Positions 33,327-42,339 of a stretch of 64,000 bases of DNA are shown one piece after another. The stretch is from Holophagae bacterium. GTDB taxonomy: Bacteria; Acidobacteriota; Holophagae; Acanthopleuribacterales; Acanthopleuribacteraceae. How positions within the stretch are numbered: position 1 is the stretch's first letter; the number at the start of each line of letters is the position of its first letter. Under the pieces are notes generated by a model. That model was not told where the DNA came from. It ran no database searches and saw only the letters and a program-made list of their open reading frames with translations. The position numbers and the translations under genes are program-made. The stretch covers positions 62,001 to 126,000 of the forward strand of contig JAUIFE010000014.1 of the NCBI GenBank assembly GCA_030429565.1, given 5' to 3'.

Positions 33327-34910
33327 TTAGTGCTTAAAGTGCCGTGTGCCCGTAAAGAACAAGGCGATGCCGTGTTCATCCGCCGCCGCAATAACTTCCT
33401 CATCGCGGATTGAACCACCTGGCTCAACAATCGCGGTGATTCCGGCCGCCGCCGCCGCATCCACCGAATCGCGGAACGGGAAAAATGCGTCGGAAGCCAT
33501 CGCGCAACCCTTAATCGCCAACTCGGCTTCGGCCGCCTTGCTGATACCGATTTTCGAAGAGTCAACCCGACTCATTTGACCGGCGCCGATCCCAACCGCC
33601 CCATTGGCATCGGCATAGACGATGGCATTGGATTTAACATGCGGCACAATCGTCCACGCCATTTCCAGCGCCGCACGTTCGGCATCACTCGGCTGCCGTT
33701 TTGAAACCAAGCGCCATTCGGAGAAAGGCACGCGTCGGTTGTCTTTGTCTTGCACCAACAAACCGTGATCAAGGCGCTTGATTTCAAGGCCATGCGGCAA
33801 CTTTCCGTCTGGCAGGGTAATCTGCAAAACGCGCAGGTTCTTTTTGCGCTTGAATTTCTTAAGCGCCGCCTCGCTGAACGCAGGCGCAATGACCAATTCG
33901 GCGAACTGTTCGTTGACGGCCGCCGCCGTCGCCTCATCAACCTCGCGATTAAAGGCCATAACGCCGCCAAAAGCAGATACGGCGTCCACTTGACGTGCAC
34001 GGCGGAACGCTTCTTCCAGCGATTCGTGGCAAGCGACACCACAGGGATTGGTGTGCTTGACGACCACGGCGGTGGGGCGCGCAAAATCACAAACACAACG
34101 CCAAGCAGCTTCCATGTCGACTAAATTGTTGTAACTCATATGCTTGCCTTGGTGCTGCACCAAGTAGTCGGCCAACTCGGCGCCGGCCACGCGGTAAAAG
34201 GCCGCCCGCTGGTGCGGGTTCTCACCGTAACGCAGCACTTCTTCACGCTGGGCGCAAAGACGGAAAGTCGGCGGCAACTCATTTTCGGAAACAGGCACAG
34301 GCGCGTCACCGTCGGCTTGCAAGCCGTCGAGGTAATCGGCGATTTTCATATCGTAAGCAAAAGTGTGCTGGAAGGCTTTTTGGGCAAGCGCCAGGCGCAA
34401 AGCCAAACTGGGTAAACCGGTTTCACCGTCGACCTCATCGAGAAAACGACCGTAATCGGCGGGATCGGTCAAAATCGAAAGGTGCTTGAAGTTTTTGGCC
34501 GTGGCGCGCACCATGGTCGGCCCGCCAATATCAATGTTCTCAATCGCATCAGCGACGGTCACATCGGGATTCGCAATGGTTTTGGCGAAAGGATAAAGGT
34601 TAACCACCACCACTTGGATCGGCTGAATTCCGTGCTGCGCCAATTCTTGCCGATGGGCGTCGAGCTCGTAACGGGCCAACAGGGCGCCGTGGATACGCGG
34701 ATGCAGGGTTTTCACCCGACCGCCGAGAATCTCGGGAAACTCGGTAACATCAGCCACTTTGACCGGCGCCAAACCCGCCTGCTGAAGGTGGCGAAAGGTG
34801 CCACCGGAACTGAGGATTTCAAAACCTTTTTCGACAAGCGCGCGTGCAAAGTCTTCAATGCCCGCTTTATCGGAAACACTAATCAACGCTCGTTTCACTT
34901 GTGTAGCCAT
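33327..34910 (-). CDS. purH: bifunctional AICAR formyltransferase/IMP cyclohydrolase
   Basis: PurH catalyses the last two steps of de novo IMP synthesis. The 527-residue length is typical. The N-terminal MGS-like cyclohydrolase domain has ALISVSDKAGIEDFA, SSGGT, GGRVKTLHPRIHG and ENIDIGGPTMVRATAKN. The C-terminal transformylase domain has RYGENPHQRA, SYNNLVDMEAAW, the catalytic VVKHTNPCGVA and SDAFFPFRD. I chose ATG 34910, where the family start MATQVKRALISVSDKAG lies; a longer frame upstream lacks family residues. GGAG is 12 nt upstream. It is monocistronic with its own terminator. Confidence 0.97.
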   Translation of the reverse strand: MATQVKRALISVSDKAGIEDFARALVEKGFEILSSGGTFRHLQQAGLAPVKVADVTEFPEILGGRVKTLHPRIHGALLARYELDAHRQELAQHGIQPIQVVVVNLYPFAKTIANPDVTVADAIENIDIGGPTMVRATAKNFKHLSILTDPADYGRFLDEVDGETGLPSLALRLALAQKAFQHTFAYDMKIADYLDGLQADGDAPVPVSENELPPTFRLCAQREEVLRYGENPHQRAAFYRVAGAELADYLVQHQGKHMSYNNLVDMEAAWRCVCDFARPTAVVVKHTNPCGVACHESLEEAFRRARQVDAVSAFGGVMAFNREVDEATAAAVNEQFAELVIAPAFSEAALKKFKRKKNLRVLQITLPDGKLPHGLEIKRLDHGLLVQDKDNRRVPFSEWRLVSKRQPSDAERAALEMAWTIVPHVKSNAIVYADANGAVGIGAGQMSRVDSSKIGISKAAEAELAIKGCAMASDAFFPFRDSVDAAAAAGITAIVEPGGSIRDEEVIAAADEHGIALFFTGTRHFKH

Positions 34911-35052
34911 GCCGCTAAATTCTCCGCAATGTATTGGCTGCCGAACACGCGGGCGCAAATAAATAACGAGGGCAAACAGCGCAAAGCTGCGATGCCGGCG
35001 CACGCGAGCAGGGTGCGGTGACGGTGCGGCCTCGCTCCTCGGTACGTTCGGC

Positions 35053-35760
35053 TTACTTCAAACGCGAGAGGTTTTCACGGAGCAAGGGCGTCCTGGTGAG
35101 GTCACCGTCGGCAGCAGCCCAAGCATGATACCAGAGATGCGCGGAGAGTCGAGCCACATTGGAAAAGTAGATGCTGCAGACGCCAAACACGGGATGACGC
35201 TCATCAAACATAAAGCGACTGTTGCCGTTTACCTGACGATAACCCTTGGTGAGAATGTTGAGGTACTGGGGCCGCGTGTTCACCACATCGTCCAACTGAG
35301 CGGACAACCAAGCCTCGGAGACCGTGGGTCCGGGATAACCGTCAAAAACAAAGTGGAAGCGGTCGAGTTTCTTTTCCAGGTAAAAGTCGAAGCCTTCGCT
35401 AACGTAGGTTGGTCCGGCGGTCGAAGGATCGGTCAAAACCGCCACGAGCCCGGAGACGAAGCCCATCTGTCGCGCCACCAACCCAAAAGAGGCCTGGCCG
35501 TCAACCAACTCGGTGATCTTGCGGTTTTCCGACATAACGCGCGCCACGGTGACTTCTCGTTGCGGCACCTTAAGCGCGGCTTCAATCCCGGCAAATAAGT
35601 GCTTGCCGTTTTGGTGAATCACGTAGCGGAAACTCTCGGGTAAAATCGTGTGCGCCCGAAAAGCCGAATACTTTCTGGCCCGAATCGTTTCGGCCTGATC
35701 ATAAGCAGCAACCGGCAAACCCAAAAACAGCACCAGACAACCAAGGCTAAATAATCGCAT
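35053..35760 (-). CDS. secreted hypothetical protein
   Basis: The 235-residue protein has a clear signal peptide (about 1-19, LFSLGCLVLFLGLPVAA). The mature part is rich in aromatic residues and His (AHTILPESFRYVIHQNGKHLFAG, HLWYHAWAAADGD). The spacing of His and Asp recalls helical zinc-dependent phospholipase C/S1-P1-type proteins, but I cannot match the metal ligands and leave it unassigned. ATG 35760 has GAGG nine nt upstream. It is transcribed alone, 140 nt after purH begins on the same strand. Confidence 0.7.
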   Translation of the reverse strand: MRLFSLGCLVLFLGLPVAAYDQAETIRARKYSAFRAHTILPESFRYVIHQNGKHLFAGIEAALKVPQREVTVARVMSENRKITELVDGQASFGLVARQMGFVSGLVAVLTDPSTAGPTYVSEGFDFYLEKKLDRFHFVFDGYPGPTVSEAWLSAQLDDVVNTRPQYLNILTKGYRQVNGNSRFMFDERHPVFGVCSIYFSNVARLSAHLWYHAWAAADGDLTRTPLLRENLSRLK

Positions 35761-35892
35761 CGTCAGAGACCTCGTTTTTTACGTTCGCGGCGGGCGTTAG
35801 ACGTCCGACGCTATTCTCTCGCAAACCGCGGCGCCGAGCAAGCGGCGACTGACAGCCGATAAAGAGCCCTGGCCGCGCCGCCGCTTCCACCC

Positions 35893-35921
35893 AAAAGAAA
35901 ACCCATGGCGAAGCCATGGGT
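35893..35921 (-). terminator. intrinsic terminator
   Basis: ACCCATGGC (35901-35909) and GCCATGGGT (35913-35921) form a 9-bp stem with a 3-nt loop. On the minus strand TTTTCTTTT follows the stem. It would end transcripts coming from the PilZ/receiver operon. Confidence 0.75.
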
Positions 35922-35973
35922 AAAACAAGGGAGTACAAAGCAACGACATAAGTCGTCATGTTTGGTGGGTCTA

Positions 35974-36020
35974 ACTGAAAAACACCGTGGGGAAATATTG
36001 GCTGTTCGATGTTTTTCAGT
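35974..36020. repeat. 11-bp inverted repeat, REP-like
   Basis: ACTGAAAAACA (35974-35984) is perfectly complementary to TGTTTTTCAGT (36010-36020). It is directly followed by GACAGACACC. The combination of palindrome and GGTGTCTGTC resembles REP elements associated with IS200-like (RAYT) transposases, although none is encoded in the window. Confidence 0.5.
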
Positions 36021-36099
36021 GACAGACACCTCACAAAGGAAGCAAATATCGCGCCGAAACCAAACTCTACCACCGAGATCTCCCTTTTTTTTCGAAAAT

Positions 36100-38748
36100 T
36101 CAAACGCTTGCCGCCAGGTTTTCAATCAATGCCACCAACTTCCCCATTGGAAACGGCTTGAGCAACAAACCGTCAATCCCCAGCGCATTGGCTCGCTGGT
36201 GATCGCCCGCGTTGCGGCTCGAGGTGATCACAATAATGCGATCCGGTGCCAACCGACGTTCGCGAATTTCCCGGATGTAGGCTACCCCGTCCATCAGCGG
36301 CATGATCAAATCAACGATGCCCAAATCGTAGTGTTTTTGGGTCAACCGCGCCATCCCATCCGATGGGTGGTTGTCAATGTCCACTTCGAATCCCGCCTTA
36401 CTCAGAACTGAATGCAGCGTTTTGGTTATCAACCGGGTATCGTCAACAACATGGATCGAACGCACCGGCCGCGCGTTGTCGCGTTGCTGCATCATGGCCA
36501 CAGCGCGATCAGCAAACTGCACCACACCGGGATCGGGGTCGGCCAAACAGGCGTCAACCCGTTCCATCAAACGCGGGTCGCCGATGCGCACACTCAAACT
36601 AATGGCGATTTTAATGAGCTCGGGAACCCCTTGGTTGCGTTCGTAAAACTGGCACACCGAGTTAATCAAACGTTCAAATTCGTAGGGATAATCCTCAAGC
36701 ATATGCGGCTTAAACATGAGGTTGAGGCGGCGAAAGGCACCGGCGCTGCCATGGTGACAAGGGTCGTCAACCTTATCGAGCATGAAGGTCAAACTCTTGC
36801 GGTCCTGACCCGCGCCCTGGCGCAGCCCCAACTTCGATTCGACTTTGTAGGCCAAGGTCTTTAAATGCATGCAGTCGCTGGACTCGAGCTTACCCTGGCG
36901 GTTCTCAGCAATCTCACGCAAACTTTCCACCCACACACTGGGATGATGGGCATTTTTCCAATCGACCTTGCGCAAGGTCGTCAGGACCCACTCACGCACT
37001 TCCGGGTCGCGCTCCTCACAAAGCAATGTCGTCCAAAACTCCATCGCCCACACGATGTCCTCGGGATATTCCTCTTCGTCCATGTCGGCCAACAGGCGGC
37101 ACATACCCGCCGACAACTGCTTTCGCTTTTGGGTCGGATACAGCGCCAACACATCGAGAACCGTGGCAAAGGCACGCGGCCCACCGGCCCGCAACAAAGT
37201 CTGAAGCGCAGCGTCGCGTATTTCTTTGGGGTTGCCGGGCTGGAAAAAGGGCGCCACCGCCTCGCCGGTTTCCGGGGAAGGAAAGGCACCCAAAGCTTCG
37301 ATCAGCCCCAGCGCTTGGTCGTCGTCAACCACCTGCTCCAGCAACTTGCCCAGGCAAATTTCGCCCTCGGGCACCTTGTGCGCGGCGATGACTTGCGCCG
37401 CCGTCTTGGCCAGTTCCGGTTTAAACTCGACCAGTAAATCTTCGAACAACATCTCGGCAAAGCCGGCGCGCACAATGAGCTCCATGACTTGCCGGTGGAT
37501 GTCGTGCGATTCGTGTTCGTGTAAAAGGTTAATCACCTGAGGCGGCAACATTTCTAACTGAAACGACCCCAATGCCTCCAGCGCCACCGACAAGACGTGA
37601 TCATCCGGCGGAAAACTAATGTAGGCCTGGAGCATTTTAAGCGCGTTTTTGGATTGACACCCCTTGAGGTAAGCCACCATAAACACGGGCCGCAAGGGGT
37701 CGCTTTCGCCAAACACAGCTTCGATTTTTTGGGTCAGATCCTCACTCGCACTGGCTTGGCGGCGCAGACAACCAAGCAAGTGGCAGGCGGTTTCGAGCAA
37801 CGCCTCTTGACGCCCTTCCCAATCGTCAAAGGCGGCCTTGAGGCGTACCAAGCCGGCATGGGTGGGTGCCTCACCCGAGAAGATGTGGTCGAAAAAGACA
37901 CGCAACTCCAACCACAGGGGTTCGCGCAAACCGAAGGCAAGCCGCACCAGTGACGCAGCCGGATCGTTGCGGCCCTCCTGTAATGCCGTCACGAACTGCT
38001 GCTGCTTTTCCTCATCCCAGCCGACAATGGCGCCGAACAAGCTTGCGTAATCGCCAGGCACCCGTTCGGCGTAACCGGCTTCATTGAGCAACAACAGGCG
38101 CAACTTGTCGGTGCGTTCGCGGTTTTTGGCGGCGTCCCCCAAAAACCCCAGCAATTCTTCAAGAAGATCGCCTTCACCGACCTTGACCAAACCGCGCAGC
38201 GCCGCCAATTGTTGCGGCAGTGTGCCACGCCGCAAATGCTTCAAAAAGAAGTCTTTGTATTCGGAATTCGGTTTCTCCAGCATATCCGCGAGAATGGTCT
38301 CCAGTGCCTCACCGCCCTCGCGTTCCGCACTAAAGGCCTGCATGAAGAAACGATGGTGATGACGGCCGCGCAGCACCTCCATCACCTTTTCCAGTAACCC
38401 GTCCAACTGATTTGGCAGCCGCCCGCGCAGATTATCCAATGCGGCAATCGCCTCAAAGTGCTCCAAATTCCGGTAAATCAGCAAAATGCTTTTGGCGAAG
38501 AGATGGTTGCGTTCGGCCAGCAAGGCGGCGATAAAAACTGGAATTAAATCGGGACCGTCGTCCACCAGCAGCCCTTCCAAAAAAGTGAGGCGTTGCCGAC
38601 CTTCCAGCTCTTCAACCAACGTACTCAGCAGCGGGACGATCTGACGGCGATTGGTGCGCAACTCGCGCTCAAAAAATTGCCGTAACAGTTTGTCGTTACC
38701 GGTATTGAGAATATCCTCAACCCGTTCCCGCAGCATCTGTTCGTTCAT
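36100..38748 (-). CDS. helical-repeat protein with C-terminal receiver domain
   Basis: The 882-residue cytosolic protein consists of about 750 residues of alpha-helical HEAT/ARM-like repeats followed by a complete response-regulator receiver (about 764-882). The receiver has the acidic pair in IHVVDDTRL, the phospho-acceptor Asp813 in GIVDLIMPLMDG, the TSS switch region in VITSSRNAG and the conserved Lys in GLLLKPFPMG. There is no DNA-binding or enzymatic output, so phosphorylation probably alters scaffold interactions. ATG 38748 follows AGGTGG and lies only 11 nt after the stop of the PilZ gene, suggesting one operon. The family is not one I can name. Confidence 0.82.
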   Translation of the reverse strand: MNEQMLRERVEDILNTGNDKLLRQFFERELRTNRRQIVPLLSTLVEELEGRQRLTFLEGLLVDDGPDLIPVFIAALLAERNHLFAKSILLIYRNLEHFEAIAALDNLRGRLPNQLDGLLEKVMEVLRGRHHHRFFMQAFSAEREGGEALETILADMLEKPNSEYKDFFLKHLRRGTLPQQLAALRGLVKVGEGDLLEELLGFLGDAAKNRERTDKLRLLLLNEAGYAERVPGDYASLFGAIVGWDEEKQQQFVTALQEGRNDPAASLVRLAFGLREPLWLELRVFFDHIFSGEAPTHAGLVRLKAAFDDWEGRQEALLETACHLLGCLRRQASASEDLTQKIEAVFGESDPLRPVFMVAYLKGCQSKNALKMLQAYISFPPDDHVLSVALEALGSFQLEMLPPQVINLLHEHESHDIHRQVMELIVRAGFAEMLFEDLLVEFKPELAKTAAQVIAAHKVPEGEICLGKLLEQVVDDDQALGLIEALGAFPSPETGEAVAPFFQPGNPKEIRDAALQTLLRAGGPRAFATVLDVLALYPTQKRKQLSAGMCRLLADMDEEEYPEDIVWAMEFWTTLLCEERDPEVREWVLTTLRKVDWKNAHHPSVWVESLREIAENRQGKLESSDCMHLKTLAYKVESKLGLRQGAGQDRKSLTFMLDKVDDPCHHGSAGAFRRLNLMFKPHMLEDYPYEFERLINSVCQFYERNQGVPELIKIAISLSVRIGDPRLMERVDACLADPDPGVVQFADRAVAMMQQRDNARPVRSIHVVDDTRLITKTLHSVLSKAGFEVDIDNHPSDGMARLTQKHYDLGIVDLIMPLMDGVAYIREIRERRLAPDRIIVITSSRNAGDHQRANALGIDGLLLKPFPMGKLVALIENLAASV

Positions 38749-38759
38749 GACCCAGCCAC

Positions 38760-39095
38760 CTAGAGAAACATCGCTTCGATGTAGGCGATAAAAGCAGGCA
38801 CCGAAATGCCTTCGATTTCCTTGAACTCTAATCCAATGAAGAAATGCCCCTCGTCCGCCTCACGGATATGCCGAATTTCGGCCTTCACCGGCACCAATTC
38901 AGAGCGCTGCGGCAACTCAATCGAAACATCCATACTTTGAAAAGTTTCCATCGGTCGATCCACGATGCACAGAAACCCGCCACCGCTGATGTTGACTACC
39001 TCAGCCAGCAAAGGGTCGCGTTCACCGTTGGGAAAAATCCACACGGCCATATCGCAGTTGAAACGCTCGAAGCGACGCGGAATTTGGTAGGACAT
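38760..39095 (-). CDS. single-domain PilZ c-di-GMP-binding protein
   Basis: The 111-residue protein is a stand-alone PilZ domain. The RxxxR motif is RFERF with R7/R8 and R11, the second motif is NISGGGF (35-41), and the C-terminal strand is FFIGLEF. Both ligand motifs are intact, so c-di-GMP binding is likely. ATG 39095 has GGAG 7 nt upstream. It is followed after 11 nt by the helical-repeat/receiver gene, so the small protein may deliver a c-di-GMP signal to that scaffold. Confidence 0.88.
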   Translation of the reverse strand: MSYQIPRRFERFNCDMAVWIFPNGERDPLLAEVVNISGGGFLCIVDRPMETFQSMDVSIELPQRSELVPVKAEIRHIREADEGHFFIGLEFKEIEGISVPAFIAYIEAMFL

Positions 39096-39180
39096 GGGTA
39101 CTCCACGTTGTATCAGGGTTTGTCTTTTTTATCGTCGCTGAGACAAAATGGCTTTAAATGAAATTTCACAGCGCACCAAA

Positions 39181-39226
39181 AAGAGAAAAACCGCTTGCCA
39201 GGGTGGTTCACCCCGGCAAACGGTTT
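39181..39226 (-). terminator. intrinsic terminator of the metallo-hydrolase gene
   Basis: AAACCGCTTGCCAGGGTG (39188-39205) and CACCCCGGCAAACGGTTT (39209-39226) form an 18-position stem with two mismatches and a 3-nt loop. On the minus strand TTTTTCTCTTTTT follows. Confidence 0.85.
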
Positions 39227-39254
39227 CAGAAAAGGGTAGGCGCTCGCCTTGGTA

Positions 39255-40127
39255 TTAAAGTGAGCGATACACGATGGCGACAAATTCGTCGGGCTTGAGC
39301 CAAACTTTGCCCCAGGCTTCGTCCCATTTTTTGGTTGGGTTGGCCGCTTGCACTTGCGCCAAGGACTTGCCTTCTTTTTTGAGTTGGCGCACCTTGCTTT
39401 CCACGTCTTCGAGCATCTCAAGGTACTGCATCAGGTCCCATTTAGTGCCCATCGGCCCATGACCAGGAATGATTTTGGTTTCGGCGTTGGTGTCTTTCAA
39501 CACGCGTTTGACGGCCTTGATCATGCCGCGAATGGTGCCACCGCTGCTGTAATCGATCAGCGGGTACAGCCCGTTAAAAAACACATCGCCCATGTGAATC
39601 ACGTTGCTGGTTTTGAACCAAACAATGGAATCGCCATCGGTGTGCGCGTTGCCCACGTGGTACACGTGAATCTCTTCATCGTTGTAGTGCCAAACCATCT
39701 CACGCGTGAAGGTAATGACCGGCAAGGCTTCTTCCGGAGAGGGTTCATGGGTTCGATTGAGCGCGTGCACCTCATTTTTTTTGGTCATGCGTTCACGTAC
39801 ATTGCGGTGGGCAACGGTCAAGGTGCCTTCATTGCGGAAAGCCGCGTTGCCACCGGTGTGGTCGTGGTGCCAGTGGGTGTTGAAGATGAACTTTATCTCG
39901 CCAGGCTCAATCGCTTTGACCGTTTCGCGCACTTTTTCGGTGACCCCGGCCACCTTATCGTCCACCAAAAACAAGCCGTCTTTGCCGCGCGACAACAGCA
40001 TGTTGCCACCGGCGCCTTCGATCATAAATAGATTCGGGGTGACCTGAGTGTAGGAAAGGCGAACTTCTCTCTGGGCCAAAGCCGTGCCACTCAAAAATCC
40101 AATCAATACCAAACTAAAGAGGCGCAT
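39255..40127 (-). CDS. exported metallo-beta-lactamase-fold hydrolase
   Basis: The 290-residue protein has a signal peptide (about 1-19, ending GTALAQ), so it acts in the periplasm or outside. The MBL metal motif is THWHHDH (84-90), followed by H162 in NAHTDGD, the bridging D181 in HMGDVFF, and H223 in GHGPMG. The overall pattern (NLFMIEGAGGNMLLSRG, THWHHDHTGGN, VYHVGNAHTDGDSIVWF) resembles the quinoprotein-relay/SoxH-like group and the general MBL superfamily more than subclass B1/B3 beta-lactamases. ATG 40127 has AAGGAG seven nt upstream. It is a single gene with its own terminator. The substrate is unknown. Confidence 0.88.
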   Translation of the reverse strand: MRLFSLVLIGFLSGTALAQREVRLSYTQVTPNLFMIEGAGGNMLLSRGKDGLFLVDDKVAGVTEKVRETVKAIEPGEIKFIFNTHWHHDHTGGNAAFRNEGTLTVAHRNVRERMTKKNEVHALNRTHEPSPEEALPVITFTREMVWHYNDEEIHVYHVGNAHTDGDSIVWFKTSNVIHMGDVFFNGLYPLIDYSSGGTIRGMIKAVKRVLKDTNAETKIIPGHGPMGTKWDLMQYLEMLEDVESKVRQLKKEGKSLAQVQAANPTKKWDEAWGKVWLKPDEFVAIVYRSL

Positions 40128-40303
40128 GCCGTGCTCCTTATTCATAAGTAATAACCGCGTTAAATCCATCAAACAGCGCAACCAAGCGATTCATGCCCGA
40201 CGCCCGCTAAAAAATGAAACGCCCCGGTTCGACCACAACGGCGGCGAACCGGACCCATAGCGCGCAGCCGCATCAGGCCGCGACCCGGAAAAGCCGCCGA
40301 TCC

Positions 40304-41476
40304 CTACATTTTACGCGTGTAGGCCGCGTACTCATTTTCCGCCGTATTGAACCACCGGTAACTGTCGTTCCGAAAAGCCGACCACTGGTCGTAGACTTTG
40401 CGGTAGACGGCGTCTTTGCCGGCCAGCTCCTCCATCAGATCAACCGAGGTTTTGCGTGCCAGGTTCATGATGTCCTCGGCAAAGGGTCGCAATTCAGCGC
40501 CCGCCTCCAGCAAGCGCCGCAGTGCCGGCGGGTTTTTAGCGTCGTAGTTAATCAGCATCTCGTGGTTGGCTTCAGCCATGGCCACTTCCAAAACGGCGCG
40601 GTAATGGGCGGGTAATTTGGCGAGGGCGTTTTGGTTAACCATAAACGACAGGCTGGGGCCTGGCTCCCACCAACCCGGGTAGTAATAGTATTTGGCGACC
40701 TTGTAGAAGCCCAGCTTTTCATCATCGTAGGGGCCGACCCACTCGGTGGCGTCGATCGCGCCGCGCTCCAATGCCGGAAAAATATCGCCGCCCGCAAGGA
40801 CCTGAACGGTCGCGCCCATACGGCTCATGACTTCACCACCCAAGCCGGGAATGCGCATTTTGAGGCCGTTAATGTCGGCCACGTTGTTGAGTTCGCGACG
40901 GAACCAGCCACCCATCTGCATGCCGGTATTCCCGCCCGGGTAATTGACGATATTGAAATCAGCGAACACATCGCGCATGAGCTCGAGGCCACCGCCCTCG
41001 ACCAGCCAGGCGTTTTGTTGACGCGCCGTCAGGCCGAACGGGACCGCGCAATCAAAGGCCAGCACCGGGTTTTTACCCTTGTAGTAATAACTGGCCGTGT
41101 GGCCCATTTGCACTGTGCCTTGCTGCACGGCATCGAGCACTTCCATGGCCGGCACGAGCTCGCCCTGCGGGTAGGGACGAATGGTGAACTGACCGTTGGT
41201 TAGCTCGCTGACGCGTTTGGCCAAAGTGTCGGACACGCCGTAAATGGTGTCGAGCGCCCGTGGGAAACTGGACGCCAAACGCCACATCACCTTGGGCGAG
41301 GTGTGCACCGCCGGACCTTCGTTGGCATGACTGTTGGGCGAAGAGGAGCCGCAACCATGCGTCACCAGCGCCGCCGCCGTTAAACCCGAAGCCGCTTTCC
41401 ACAAGAAATCGCGGCGTCCGTTTTTGGCCTTAATCTTTTTCTGTTCCGCCTGAGGCGGCTGGGATCGCTGAACCAT
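40304..41476 (-). CDS. dctP: TRAP transporter solute-binding protein (DctP family)
   Basis: The 390-residue protein binds a carboxylate-type ligand outside the inner membrane and passes it to DctQM. The N-terminus carries a twin-arginine signal, RRDFLWKAASGLTAAALV, with the arginines at 21-22, and a Cys42 in THGCGSSS that may be lipidated. The mature domain has DctP landmarks: WRLASSFP, the region around VLDAVQQGTVQMGH, MRIPGLGGEVMSRMGATVQVL (including the ligand-carboxylate Arg region), and GAIDATEWVGP. It resembles the TakP/alpha-keto-acid subgroup, but the ligand is inference. ATG 41476 has AAGGA upstream. The gene is divergent from dctQM. Confidence 0.93.
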   Translation of the reverse strand: MVQRSQPPQAEQKKIKAKNGRRDFLWKAASGLTAAALVTHGCGSSSPNSHANEGPAVHTSPKVMWRLASSFPRALDTIYGVSDTLAKRVSELTNGQFTIRPYPQGELVPAMEVLDAVQQGTVQMGHTASYYYKGKNPVLAFDCAVPFGLTARQQNAWLVEGGGLELMRDVFADFNIVNYPGGNTGMQMGGWFRRELNNVADINGLKMRIPGLGGEVMSRMGATVQVLAGGDIFPALERGAIDATEWVGPYDDEKLGFYKVAKYYYYPGWWEPGPSLSFMVNQNALAKLPAHYRAVLEVAMAEANHEMLINYDAKNPPALRRLLEAGAELRPFAEDIMNLARKTSVDLMEELAGKDAVYRKVYDQWSAFRNDSYRWFNTAENEYAAYTRKM

Positions 41477-41787
41477 GAATGCATCCTTTACAACAACTTT
41501 TGCCTGAGCCAATCCGGCCGCCCGCCCCACCGCAACATGGGGGCATGGAGGCTGCCACGCAAAGCGAGGCGGCGACGTTTCGGTAGGACTGGGAAGCGCA
41601 ATGACGCCACATTGTAACCGAACAAAGACTTTGACGCGTCCTTTTCCCGCACTCTCGATTGACCGATCCACGGCGAGTTTGCAAGAATGCCGAGGACCTA
41701 ACCCTGTGATGTTCGCCTATTGGTAATGCCATATCGCCGCCCGGCACCTTGCTTGTCCCGGCGCCGTCACGCCCCGGAGCCCCCCTT
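41477..41787. other. divergent TRAP promoter region
   Basis: This 311-nt stretch separates dctP (-) from dctQM (+). It should contain both promoters, and a shared regulator site is possible. No palindrome or clear -10/-35 pair was recognised. Confidence 0.4.
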
Positions 41788-42339
41788 ATGCCGCCCTCTT
41801 ACCTGCGCCTCGCCGCCGCCATCGACCGTTGCTCGGACTGGCTCGGCCGCCACCTGTCTTGGCTAACCCTGGCGATGGTGCTGATCGGCGCCTGGAACGC
41901 CGTCGCCCGCAAGACCGATCGCTTTACCGGCTTGCACCTCAGCAGTAACGCCTTTATCGAACTCCAGTGGTACTTTTTTAGCATCGTGTTCCTACTCGGC
42001 GCCGCCTACACGCTGCGCCACAATGAACACGTTCGCGTCGACGTGCTTTACGGTCGCCTTTCAGCCAAAGGCCAAGCCGCGATTAACCTGGTCGGTACCC
42101 TCGTTTTTCTGTTCCCCTTCTGCGCCCTAATGATTTGGGTGAGCATTCCGGCGGTCGTCAATTCCTGGCAAATTTGGGAAATTTCAAATGACCCCGGCGG
42201 CTTGCCCCGATACCCCATTAAAACCATGGTTCCCATCGCCTTTTTCCTGCTCGCCGTGCAAGGGCTTAGCGAATTCCTGAAAAACCTCGCCGTCCTCTTG
42301 AACCATGTTCCAACCCACCAGGAGGCCGCCGATGAATGA
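41788..42339 (+). CDS. dctQ: TRAP transporter small permease (DctQ family)
   Basis: The 183-residue protein has four membrane helices, at about 25-42, 56-74, 93-115 and 145-165. The typical DctQ features are an early WLTLAMVLIGAWNAVAR, the ELQWYFFSIVFLLGAAYTLRHNEHVRVDVLYGRL-type helix-loop, and a closing amphipathic segment. ATG 41788 follows GGAGC. Its last codons overlap dctM by 8 nt, so the two membrane subunits are translationally coupled. Confidence 0.93.
   Translation: MPPSYLRLAAAIDRCSDWLGRHLSWLTLAMVLIGAWNAVARKTDRFTGLHLSSNAFIELQWYFFSIVFLLGAAYTLRHNEHVRVDVLYGRLSAKGQAAINLVGTLVFLFPFCALMIWVSIPAVVNSWQIWEISNDPGGLPRYPIKTMVPIAFFLLAVQGLSEFLKNLAVLLNHVPTHQEAADE

Larger units (their letters stand above)
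35761..36099. other. intergenic region with two palindromes
   Basis: This 339-nt stretch contains a terminator for the minus-strand gene at 36100-38748 and a longer REP-like inverted repeat at 35974-36020. No coding frame is supported. Confidence 0.55.
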
